Of a stretch of DNA of 5,277 nt, positions 1 through 5,156 are shown one piece after another (the stretch's first letter is position 1; each line of letters starts with the position of its first letter). Under the pieces are notes generated by a model that saw nothing but the letters and a program-made list of their open reading frames with translations, was not told the DNA's origin and did no database searches. Where the stretch lies: NCBI GenBank assembly GCA_964589725.1, contig CAZPUJ010000625.1, forward strand, positions 1 to 5,277, given 5' to 3'. Source of the stretch: CAYSHJ01 sp964589725 (GTDB lineage: Bacteria > Planctomycetota > Planctomycetia > Planctomycetales > Planctomycetaceae). The translations under genes and the position numbers were made by a program.

Positions 1-117
1 GTCACGGCTTCCTTGCCCGAGAGGAATCGATTGTCTGTCAACGACGATTTCCCTCATGGTACGGAAGCCATTTTTTGTTGTCACCAAATCTCGCCAATCG
101 CCCAGCCCCAAAAACAC
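1..117 (-). CDS. Possible N-terminus of an unrecognised protein, cut by left edge
   Basis: A reading frame on the minus strand stays open from a TAG at 156-154 to the left edge. From a GTG at 117-115 it gives 39 residues, including the stretch GDWRDLVTTKNGFRTMREIV, which has the mixed composition of a real protein. Other possible starts are a GTG at 84 and an ATG at 57. None has a convincing Shine-Dalgarno. I do not recognise the family. The opposite strand is also open over most of this stretch, so the coding call is weak and depends on sequence beyond the edge. Confidence 0.2.
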   Translation of the reverse strand, partial: MFLGLGDWRDLVTTKNGFRTMREIVVDRQSIPLGQGSRD

Positions 118-162
118 GCTTGCGGGTGACCGGTTACGCTCGACTCGAGCAGTCTAGCCGAC

Positions 163-351
163 ATGTCCGTGAGTGATCCCACTGGGTCCGCGTGGTTCCT
201 GCGAAAACGTCGGCGGCGGTTGTCGCTTCAGGCGACCAATCGCGCCGTCGAGATTCGCTTGCGAGCGGCGCGAAGGCTGGGTGAGTTGCTGATGGAGACG
301 CCGGAGAGTCAGGGAGCGTCGATGTCGTTGCCAATCTCTAGGGCATCTTGA
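163..351 (+). pseudogene. Remnant of a phage/plasmid-type protein with EIRLRAxRRLGELL core
   Basis: This 62-codon frame contains LQATNRAVEIRLRAARRLGE followed by LLMETPESQGAS and LPISRAS before a TGA. It resembles the conserved core of a family of phage, plasmid and genomic-island proteins, which usually reads like 'AAEIRLRAERRLGELL' and, further on, 'GISRxQSSRWQ'. Family members are normally longer on both sides: an N-terminal helical region with an AYA-type motif and a C-terminal half after SSRWQ. Both are missing here; the frame stops where that second motif begins. The N-terminal 17 residues are Arg-rich and unlike the family. There is no Shine-Dalgarno before the ATG, and the 3' end overlaps the end of the convergent small gene. 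I read it as a decayed fragment, possibly a trace of a mobile element. The family match is from memory; chance resemblance is possible. Confidence 0.35.
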
Positions 352-646
352 CGTCGATCCTGTTGACGTCACTCCAGGGGAAGGTACCAGATGGAATCGT
401 CGTATTCACGACCGGTGCGGATTTATACCGTGGCTCTGAGTCATACCGCTTCATCCTCGACCAACACTGACCTTCACCTCCAGAAAGCGTTTCCGCAATC
501 CACGACTCGCCCGTCCAATTATCCAATAGAAATGTCCGGTATTGAGTGGCTGGTACTACTCGATAACGCAGGCCGGAAATGTAAAACCCCCCGCTTGCAG
601 CAAGAAGTCCGCAGAGCAAGCCGGCTGCAAATGTTTTCCAATTCAT
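338..646 (-). CDS. Small membrane-anchored hypothetical protein (102 aa)
   Basis: I do not recognise a named family. The protein opens with MNWK, then a single hydrophobic segment at about residues 5-26 (TFAAGLLCGLLAASGGFYIS), followed by a soluble portion. The segment has a Cys, but no Gly, Ala or Ser just before it, so it is not a good lipobox; an N-terminal anchor or signal peptide is more likely. The soluble part begins RYRVVPATQYRTFLLDNWTG, a pattern seen in many small bacterial proteins where a strand pair is followed by LDxxTGxxW. An upstream ATG at 652 is only 3 bases from the GGAG, whereas the ATG at 646 is 9 bases from it, so I chose the latter. It lies 183 bases downstream of the methyltransferase gene on the same strand; no terminator is evident between them. 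The soluble portion probably faces the periplasm. Confidence 0.5.
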   Translation of the reverse strand: MNWKTFAAGLLCGLLAASGGFYISGLRYRVVPATQYRTFLLDNWTGESWIAETLSGGEGQCWSRMKRYDSEPRYKSAPVVNTTIPSGTFPWSDVNRIDVKMP

Positions 647-829
647 GTTCATGTGCTCCGTCCGCGGATGACGGCCGACTCCAAACGAAGCAGACGGCGG
701 TGCGCGGCTGGTGTGACGAGTGCTCGATTGCAGTTACTAGTTTTTCAGTCGTGATGCCGCAATCGCAACTTTTTTGGGGACCATGTTGACCAAGCGGTCT
801 TGCTGACTGACAACCAGCGTCAGGTGCCG

Positions 830-2050
830 CTAAAACTCGCCTCGCTGCGCCAGTGAGTCTTGCTGCTGACCCCGGTTCGCAATCTTTCGTGGCCCGCGGC
901 GCATCGAACGTTTACGCATTGCGGAAATGCAAATCTCTTGCTTGTTGAACGCCAACTGCCGAGCGCGAACGGACTCGAAGCCCCAGCCTCGGACGCGCTG
1001 AACATACTCAGGGATCTGCTTCGCGAGATTCCAGTCGCGCAGTTTCACGGTGAGCAGCAAGCCGCGCAGATCAACGTGAGGTAACGAGACAATCGACTCG
1101 ACCATGTTCAACGTTTTTTCGGAGGCGATGTTGGCGTCGACCACGAGCCAGTTCAGGCTTTGGAAGTCGCGATGCTTGACGTCGGTGCCGCGGCGTCTCA
1201 GATGTGTGAAACGCGGGTGAGCCAGCAGCGACGGATGCATCTCGGCGGGATCGACGCCGATCACGTGCAGGCCCTTTGACAACAACGCCTGCGCCGCTCC
1301 ACCGGGCGAACTGCCGATCTCCATGCAAGTGTCGCCCGACTGGATCGGGAACCGCGACCAGAGCAACGCCTCGCACATTTTCAAGTACGCTCGCGAGAGC
1401 ATGTCTGGCGGGACACGCAGAGCCGCAACGCCTCCCGGCCAGCACGACGGGATCGACGCGGCGCGATGTTCGCCCAGGTGCCATTCGTTCGGCTCGACCA
1501 ACACGCAGTCGAGCACCATCTCGCCCGGCTTGGCTCGACGATTGATTTGCAGTTCCGCCGCCGTACGCAGCCCAACCCGATCATCACTCGGTGTGCCGTC
1601 CTCAAGTCGCGGACGTTGAGCCACAACCTGCTTCGCGATTTCTTGAGCCAGCGGCGTCACACCCGGCTCGAAACCATTCTCGCCCGGCAAGTCGGCATCG
1701 CGTTGCCAAACGTGAAGATGCTGGAATTGACACCGACCGGCCAACTCGGGCGTCTCCTGCACGAACCGCAACGCCCCGTACCAACCGCGATTCGCAAGCA
1801 CATGAAACGCGACGTAATACCGCGCCTCAGGTGACTGCGGATCGTCTCGAAACGCCCGCGTGTGCAGCACTCGCGCCAGCCGCATCGTTCCCCACTGCAC
1901 AGCCAGTCGCCCTGCGAGGACTCGCGCTTCCGTCCCGATCCAAGTGTGTAACGGCCCCAGGTCGCGTGCCCGCTCAAACGCCTGCAGACTCAACCCGCGC
2001 TCGTGGAAGTCACGTAGCTCCGCGAGCCGTTCCAATGCGGGTTGAACCAT
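830..2050 (-). CDS. RlmM-like SAM-dependent RNA 2'-O-methyltransferase with atypical N-terminus
   Basis: This is a Rossmann-fold FtsJ/RrmJ-type methyltransferase of the RlmM group. E. coli RlmM 2'-O-methylates C2498 of 23S rRNA in the cytoplasm. Numbering from the ATG at 2050 (406 aa): SAM-binding motif I CMEIGSSPGG at 242-251, then the acidic strand-2 motif HVIGVDPAEM. The catalytic tetrad K-D-K-E is complete: K224 in SRAYLKM, D305 in WLVVDAN, K336 in LLTVKLRDW and E372 in FNKQEICISA. The family's linker motifs HVWQRDADLPGENG and LDCVLVEPNEW are present. Residues 1 to about 100 look like TPR-type helices (QAFERARDLGPLHTW, GTEARVLAGRLA) rather than the THUMP-like domain of RlmM. The C-terminal ~20 residues are basic and low in structure. 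The ATG at 2050 has GGGGAG 6 bases upstream; a GTG at 2125 and an ATG at 2101 in the same frame lack comparable sites. The isomerase gene ends 87 bases upstream of this ATG, suggesting one operon. Target base is inferred only. Confidence 0.85.
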   Translation of the reverse strand: MVQPALERLAELRDFHERGLSLQAFERARDLGPLHTWIGTEARVLAGRLAVQWGTMRLARVLHTRAFRDDPQSPEARYYVAFHVLANRGWYGALRFVQETPELAGRCQFQHLHVWQRDADLPGENGFEPGVTPLAQEIAKQVVAQRPRLEDGTPSDDRVGLRTAAELQINRRAKPGEMVLDCVLVEPNEWHLGEHRAASIPSCWPGGVAALRVPPDMLSRAYLKMCEALLWSRFPIQSGDTCMEIGSSPGGAAQALLSKGLHVIGVDPAEMHPSLLAHPRFTHLRRRGTDVKHRDFQSLNWLVVDANIASEKTLNMVESIVSLPHVDLRGLLLTVKLRDWNLAKQIPEYVQRVRGWGFESVRARQLAFNKQEICISAMRKRSMRRGPRKIANRGQQQDSLAQRGEF

Positions 2051-2056
2051 CAGCCG

Positions 2057-2062
2057 CTCCCC
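2057..2062 (-). promoter_or_regulatory. Shine-Dalgarno deciding the methyltransferase start
   Basis: GGGGAG on the minus strand lies 6 bases before the ATG at 2050-2048. The longer in-frame starts (GTG 2125, ATG 2101) have no site at normal spacing: the first has none and the second a GGAG about 15 bases away. This is why the shorter protein is preferred. Confidence 0.55.
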
Positions 2063-2137
2063 AATTGCCGTCTCACGAGCGAAGCTGTTCGAGACAGCCA
2101 TGCTTCGGCGACGCAACTCCGACACACGAAGCGGAAA

Positions 2138-2683
2138 CTATTTCGGCGTGACGAGCACTCGGCTGGATGTGATCTTCACGTCTTGCTTCGGTCGGTCGCC
2201 GGAGCCGGTCGGGACGGCACCGATCTTCAACACGACATCGAGACTCGTCTTGTCGGCGGTCTTGCCGAAGACGGTGTATTGGTTGTCGAGATGTGGCACT
2301 CGGCCCAAGCAGACGAAGAACTGCGAACCAGCAGAGTTAGGATCGTTGGTCCGTGCCATCGAGAGCACACCTGCCTCGTGCAGCTTACTATTAAACTCCG
2401 CCTTGATGGTGTAGCCCGGCCCGCCGGTGCCGGTCCCTTGTGGGCAACCAACTTGGATGACGAAGCCCGAGATCACGCGATGAAAGATGATGCCGTTGAA
2501 GAATCCGATCTTCGTCAGGCCGATGAGATTCTTGCTGTGGCCCGGAGCGACATCGGGATACACGTCGAGCAAGACTTTGCCCATCGTGGTGTCAAACTCG
2601 ACTTGGTACGTGTTCTTCGAGAAATCCACGTCTTTCAGCGCTTCATCGACGTCCGCTCGGCGGCTTTTTCCAAACAGGGCCAC
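2138..2683 (-). CDS. Cyclophilin-type peptidyl-prolyl cis-trans isomerase
   Basis: The 181-residue protein catalyses cis-trans isomerisation of Xaa-Pro bonds during protein folding. The cyclophilin domain spans about residues 25-178: TTMGKVLLDVYPDVAP, NGIIFHRVISGFVIQ (H68, R69, F74, Q77 at catalytic and substrate-pocket positions), GTGTGGPGY, and AGSQFFVCL with Q121 and F123. At the site of the cyclosporin-contacting Trp of human cyclophilin A there is H131, in PHLDNQYTVFG, and Y136 replaces the pocket His; both changes are common in bacterial members. There is no signal peptide or membrane segment, so it should be cytoplasmic. The first ~20 residues (MALFGKSRRADVDEALKDVD) are a charged extension outside the fold. 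The start is GTG, supported by AAAGGA 7 bases upstream. It is the first gene of a probable two-gene unit with the methyltransferase. The name PpiB would fit loosely, but orthology is not shown. Confidence 0.93.
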   Translation of the reverse strand: MALFGKSRRADVDEALKDVDFSKNTYQVEFDTTMGKVLLDVYPDVAPGHSKNLIGLTKIGFFNGIIFHRVISGFVIQVGCPQGTGTGGPGYTIKAEFNSKLHEAGVLSMARTNDPNSAGSQFFVCLGRVPHLDNQYTVFGKTADKTSLDVVLKIGAVPTGSGDRPKQDVKITSSRVLVTPK

Positions 2684-2690
2684 GGCAGGT

Positions 2691-2696
2691 TCCTTT
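2691..2696 (-). promoter_or_regulatory. Shine-Dalgarno supporting the GTG start of the isomerase
   Basis: AAAGGA on the minus strand is 7 bases from the GTG at 2683-2681. This spacing makes GTG the likely true start although it is not ATG. Confidence 0.6.
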
Positions 2697-2701
2697 GAGT
2701 A

Positions 2702-2736
2702 GGGTGGGCTGGCCCACGGATTTCTGGGTGGGTTGG
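2702..2736. repeat. GGGTGGGYTGG direct repeat with a small palindrome
   Basis: GGGTGGGCTGG at 2702-2712 recurs as GGGTGGGTTGG at 2726-2736, one mismatch and 24 bases apart. The first copy is part of a perfect inverted repeat, GTGGGC-TG-GCCCAC, at 2704-2717. It sits 20-50 bases upstream of the isomerase start codon and so probably falls in its leader. GGGTGGGCxxGCCCAC-like motifs recur between genes in planctomycetes as I recall them. A hairpin here could affect translation, but nothing demonstrates that. Confidence 0.5.
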
Positions 2737-2803
2737 TGCGACAACGGGGCGGAATGGTAGAAACCGAGAGTTTCGTTCGCCAGGAATGCCACTACGACCG
2801 TCG

Positions 2804-2998
2804 TCGAGCGCTCGAATGGCTCAAGCCGATTTCACGAGAAGGCCCGTGAACGGGCCTCGTGCGAATCGAGACCGACGCCTGACCCGGCCTAAAGGCCGGG
2901 CCTAATCGCTTCGCGAAAAAGGAGCGTGAACGCCCCTGACCGGGACTTCGATCGACGACGTCGTCGGAGCCTCGGCGATGGTCATCACCATCGACCGA
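2804..2998. repeat. Cluster of six palindromes/hairpins in 195 bases
   Basis: In order: TCGAGCGCTCGA, a perfect 12-base palindrome (2804-2815); a hairpin at 2833-2861 with arms GGCCCGT/ACGGGCC extended by CACGA/TCGTG; CCCGGCCT-AA-AGGCCGGG (2883-2900), perfect 8-base arms; GGAGCGT-GA-ACGCCCC (2921-2936), one mismatch; CGACGACGTCGTCG, a perfect 14-base palindrome (2953-2966); and a hairpin at 2972-2998 with arms CGATGGT/ACCATCG (loop CATC) extended by TCGG/CCGA around one bulged base. The second and fourth share the core CGTGAACG but have different outer arms. No run of T follows any of them on either strand, so these are not ordinary intrinsic terminators. They look like REP-type intergenic elements. 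Confidence 0.65.
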
Positions 2999-3065
2999 CT
3001 CTGAGGACGAACGCCCCATCGCAGACCTGCTCTCGAAATCGCCAATCAAGGGCCGGAGACCACCA

Positions 3066-3111
3066 ACGCGAACCGGAGACGCAGCCCCTCGCTCGCGCTT
3101 CGGGTTCGTGT
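3066..3111. repeat. Planctomycete-type interspersed repeat ('NPKRERG' element) with imperfect inverted arms
   Basis: The right arm, GCGCTTCGGGTTCGTGT (3095-3111), reads on the minus strand as ACACGAACCCGAAGCGC and, with the next codons, translates to DTNPKRERG. I recall this peptide from many spurious small ORFs in Pirellula-like genomes. The left arm (3066-3082, starting ACGCGAACCGG) matches the complement of the right arm at 13 of 17 positions; two of the four differences would still be G-U pairs in RNA. The 46-base element could therefore fold as a hairpin with a 12-base loop. Confidence 0.5.
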
Positions 3112-3160
3112 CAAATTTCGCCGAGCGGAGAATGGATTTTCGATGTGCGAATCGTGCATG

Positions 3161-3193
3161 CAATCGGAAATCCAAAATCGAAAATCAAAAATC
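3161..3193. repeat. A-rich heptad tandem repeat (NNAAATC)
   Basis: After a partial CAATC, four 7-base units follow without gaps: GGAAATC (3166-3172), CAAAATC (3173-3179), GAAAATC (3180-3186) and AAAAATC (3187-3193). In addition, ATCGAAAATC (3177-3186) is the exact reverse complement of GATTTTCGAT at 3135-3144, so part of the array can form a stem. The array stops 7 bases past the stop codon of the DUF4259 gene. Its translations (KSKIEN, FDFRFWISD) are familiar as repeat-derived peptides in several bacterial phyla. It is much richer in A+T than its surroundings. Confidence 0.65.
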
Positions 3194-3200
3194 TCCTCAG

Positions 3201-3596
3201 TCACTCGTCCCAACACTGCCGCGCAAGTTGCAGGAATCGTGCGAACGTGGCCTCGATGACCGCTCGACGTTTCGCCAAGACATCGGTGCTTGGTGACGAG
3301 CATTCCGGGCGGAGTTGCTCGAAACGCGCCTGCCACTCCTCGACCAACGACGGCTCCGGCAAGAAGCCCCCTTCAAGCGTCTCGTGGAGCACGCACATGA
3401 TCTCGATGCTCGGCAACACGATCTCCAGTTGTTCGGCGAGTTGAGCATTGTTGACCCCGGACGCTGGGCCGCTCAGCTTGAAAGCCGTCGCGGCGTCGAA
3501 TGCTCGATCGACGTCGTCGGCCAAGGCACGAGTCAGATCAAACAGATAATCTCGCGCGGCGTCGTTATCGAAGTTGCCCGGTCCCCAGTTGCCCAA
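3201..3596 (-). CDS. DUF4259 domain protein
   Basis: From the TTG at 3596 the protein has 131 residues and begins MGNWGPGNFDNDAARDYL. This matches the hallmark N-terminus of DUF4259 proteins (MGxWGxGxFDNDxAxDW), which almost always sits at the very start of the protein. The rest is mostly helical and acidic (QLAEQLEIVLPSIEIM, SLVEEWQARFEQL, AVIEATFARFLQLA), as expected for the family, whose molecular role is unknown. There is no signal peptide, so it is probably cytoplasmic. The frame is open upstream to a GTG at 3710, but those 38 codons run through hairpin-rich repeat DNA and would bury the hallmark motif. AGGGGA 7 bases before the TTG settles the choice. It is transcribed divergently from the PHP gene. 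Confidence 0.8.
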   Translation of the reverse strand: MGNWGPGNFDNDAARDYLFDLTRALADDVDRAFDAATAFKLSGPASGVNNAQLAEQLEIVLPSIEIMCVLHETLEGGFLPEPSLVEEWQARFEQLRPECSSPSTDVLAKRRAVIEATFARFLQLARQCWDE

Positions 3597-3603
3597 AATA
3601 AAG

Positions 3604-3609
3604 TCCCCT
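3604..3609 (-). promoter_or_regulatory. Shine-Dalgarno supporting the TTG start of the DUF4259 gene
   Basis: AGGGGA on the minus strand lies 7 bases before the TTG at 3596-3594. Together with the position of the WGxGxFDND motif directly after the TTG, this argues against the longer GTG start at 3710. Confidence 0.65.
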
Positions 3610-3620
3610 GTACGGATGAA

Positions 3621-3692
3621 GCCGGGCTGGCATCCTGCCGGCCCAGCGAGGTTGTGACAAATTGAGCCAGCGGCGCGAAGCGAGCGCGGCTC
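3621..3692. repeat. Two hairpins in the divergent DUF4259/PHP intergenic region
   Basis: At 3621-3647 the arms GGGCTGGCA/TGCCGGCCC flank a TCC loop, with one G-T pair, and two further outer pairs beyond a mismatch. At 3664-3692 GAGCC/GGCTC and inner GCGC/GCGC arms pair around a 4-base bulge. On the minus strand the first hairpin ends 11 bases upstream of the DUF4259 Shine-Dalgarno. Both look like the GC-rich intergenic repeats found elsewhere in the window. I could not identify clear promoter boxes for either flanking gene. Confidence 0.5.
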
Positions 3693-3771
3693 GCACACTG
3701 GGATCGACACGCGACGTCGTTACGATGTCGGCCTCTGTGGATAGACAGATTTCCCCAAGAGATCGTGAATC

Positions 3772-5115
3772 ATGCTCAAACCAATTCGACGCTCGAGTGC
3801 TTTGCGGCGATTGTTACTCGCCGTGTTGGTGGCCGCTGTCGGCGCAATGTTAGTGCCTTTGATCGACCGCGAAACGAGGTCGGCCAAAGCTCAAACGCTG
3901 CAAGCCAGCGGATCGCTGAAGTGGTATCGAGGCAACTTGCACACGCACTCGCTGTGGAGCGACGGCGACGACTACTTGGAATCCATCGCTTTGTGGTATC
4001 GCGAGCACCACTATGACTTTCTCGGCTTCACCGATCACAACGTGTTGGCCGACAAGGAACGCTGGATCGACATCGAAAAGAGCAAAGGCAAGCAGGCCGC
4101 GTTCGACAAGCTCAAACAGAAATTCTCCGACGGCTGGGTCGAAGAACGCACGAAGGATGAGAAGCTGGAAACACGGTTGAAGACGTTCCGCGAAGTCGCC
4201 GACAAGTTCAACGAGCCGGGGACGTTCCTGCTTATCCAAGGGGAAGAGGTCTCCGATGCGTTCCAAAAGTGGCCGGTGCATATGAACGCCACTAACCTCC
4301 GCGAGGCCATCGTCCCGCGGCATGGCAGCAGCGTCTATGAAACCATTCAGAACAACACCGACGCTTTGATCGCCCAACGTGAGCGAACCGGGCAACCGAT
4401 GATCATCCACCTGAATCACCCAAACTACGCCTACGGCGTCACGGCCGAAGACTTGATGCGCGTGCGGGGCGAGAACTTCTTCGAGGTCTACAACGGGCAT
4501 CCTGGCGTCAATAACTCCGGCAACAAGCAGCACGCCTCGACCGAGAGGATTTGGGACGTCATCAACGCGTTCCGCTTGACCGAACTGCGGATGCCGCCGA
4601 TGTTCGGATTGGGAACCGACGACGGCCACGCCTATCACAACATCCCCAGCCGCGCGAGCGAACCCGGGCGCGGCTGGGTCATGGTCTTGTCGGATTTGCT
4701 GACGCCGGAAGCCTTGATCGCCGCGATGGAGGCCGGAAGGTTTTATGCGTCAAGCGGTGTGTCTCTCGAACGAGTCACCGGCTCGGTCGGCGGACTTGAG
4801 ATCCAGGTGAAACCCGAGACCGACGTGACGTACACGATCGAGTTCATCGGCACGCGGCGCGACTTCGACAAAACCAGTGAGCCGGAGCTCGACAGGGACG
4901 GCAAGGAAGTCCATGCGACTCGCCGATACAGCGACGACATCGGCGAAGTCTTCGCACGATTTGAAAAGCCATCGGGCGCGTACCGCTTCACTGGCAACGA
5001 GCTTTGCGTCCGTGCTCGCGTGACGTCGTCGAAGAAGCATCCGAATCCGTCCGAAGTCGGCGAGTTCGAGCGCGCGTGGACGCAGCCAGTGCTTGGACCA
5101 GCGGCGACTCGATAG
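3772..5115 (+). CDS. Exported PHP-domain metal-dependent hydrolase
   Basis: The 447-residue protein has a basic N-terminus (RRSSALRR), a hydrophobic core at about 13-30 and a possible cleavage near residue 40 (RSAKA-Q), so it is probably secreted to the periplasm or envelope. The PHP domain covers roughly 50-330. Metal-ligand motifs in order are GNLHTHSLWSDGD (H57, H59, D64), FLGFTDHN (D88, H89), GEEVS (E158), PVHMNATN (H170), HLNHPNY (H213, H216), EVYNGHP (E238, H243) and GLGTDDGHAYH (D283, D284, H286). PHP proteins usually bind two or three metal ions and hydrolyse phosphoesters, but the substrate of this exported subfamily is unknown to me. A charged helical stretch at about 95-147 separates motifs two and three. 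Residues 335-445 form a predicted beta-rich C-terminal domain. AAGAGA lies 9 bases before the ATG, a weak ribosome site. All motifs are intact; nothing suggests decay. The DUF4058 gene follows after 41 bases. Confidence 0.9.
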   Translation: MLKPIRRSSALRRLLLAVLVAAVGAMLVPLIDRETRSAKAQTLQASGSLKWYRGNLHTHSLWSDGDDYLESIALWYREHHYDFLGFTDHNVLADKERWIDIEKSKGKQAAFDKLKQKFSDGWVEERTKDEKLETRLKTFREVADKFNEPGTFLLIQGEEVSDAFQKWPVHMNATNLREAIVPRHGSSVYETIQNNTDALIAQRERTGQPMIIHLNHPNYAYGVTAEDLMRVRGENFFEVYNGHPGVNNSGNKQHASTERIWDVINAFRLTELRMPPMFGLGTDDGHAYHNIPSRASEPGRGWVMVLSDLLTPEALIAAMEAGRFYASSGVSLERVTGSVGGLEIQVKPETDVTYTIEFIGTRRDFDKTSEPELDRDGKEVHATRRYSDDIGEVFARFEKPSGAYRFTGNELCVRARVTSSKKHPNPSEVGEFERAWTQPVLGPAATR

Positions 5116-5144
5116 ACTACTTCTCCTCAATTTATTAATCCTGC

Positions 5145-5148
5145 GGAG
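5145..5148 (+). promoter_or_regulatory. Shine-Dalgarno of the DUF4058 gene
   Basis: GGAG ends 8 bases before the ATG at 5157, normal spacing, and supports this start. Confidence 0.5.
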
Positions 5149-5156
5149 ACTTCGCC

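Larger units (their letters stand above)
2684..3200. other. Gene-free, hairpin- and repeat-rich intergenic region
   Basis: These 517 bases separate the DUF4259 gene from the isomerase gene, both on the minus strand. Frames open here give Arg-rich, repeat-derived translations without recognisable domains or good ribosome sites. The region instead holds a cluster of palindromes (2804-2998), an interspersed repeat (3066-3111), an A-rich heptad array (3161-3193) and a GGGTGGG direct repeat close to the isomerase start (2702-2736). The isomerase promoter must lie here or further upstream; I could not pick out convincing -35 and -10 boxes. Confidence 0.7.

Noticed and set aside
391..789. Plus-strand ORF of 132 codons over the small membrane protein
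   Set aside because: Ser/Arg/Cys-rich with no domain or ribosome site; the opposite frame has a clean hydrophobic anchor and a well-spaced GGAG.
801..822. CTGAC/GTCAG hairpin just downstream of the methyltransferase gene as a terminator
   Set aside because: Only 5 base pairs with a 7-base loop, and no T run follows on the minus strand.
737..829. In-frame continuation of 30 codons after the methyltransferase TAG stop
   Set aside because: The translation (LTLVVSQQDRLVNMVPKK) looks protein-like, but an open run of this length is expected by chance, the catalytic domain is already complete, and no recoding signal is visible.
1591..2151. Plus-strand ORF of 186 codons over the methyltransferase
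   Set aside because: Ala/Arg/Pro/Thr-rich shadow frame opposite a conserved enzyme.
2042..2698. Plus-strand ORF of 218 codons over the isomerase
   Set aside because: It lies opposite the unmistakable cyclophilin motifs (FHRV, SQFF) and shows no family features of its own.
2883..2900. Strong GC hairpin as an intrinsic terminator of the DUF4259 transcript
   Set aside because: No T tract follows on the minus strand, and it is about 300 bases past the stop codon among many similar palindromes.
2792..3175. Minus-strand ORF of 127 codons and other open frames in the intergenic region
   Set aside because: Their translations are read-through of the hairpin cluster and the NPKRERG and heptad repeats, with no ribosome site or domain.
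3161..3193. Heptad array as a CRISPR-like array
   Set aside because: Units are 7 bases, contiguous and without spacers; it is a simple tandem repeat.
3850..4638. Minus-strand ORF of 262 codons inside the PHP gene
   Set aside because: Shadow of the PHP reading frame; its Val/Leu-rich, low-complexity translation is typical of an antisense frame in GC-rich DNA.
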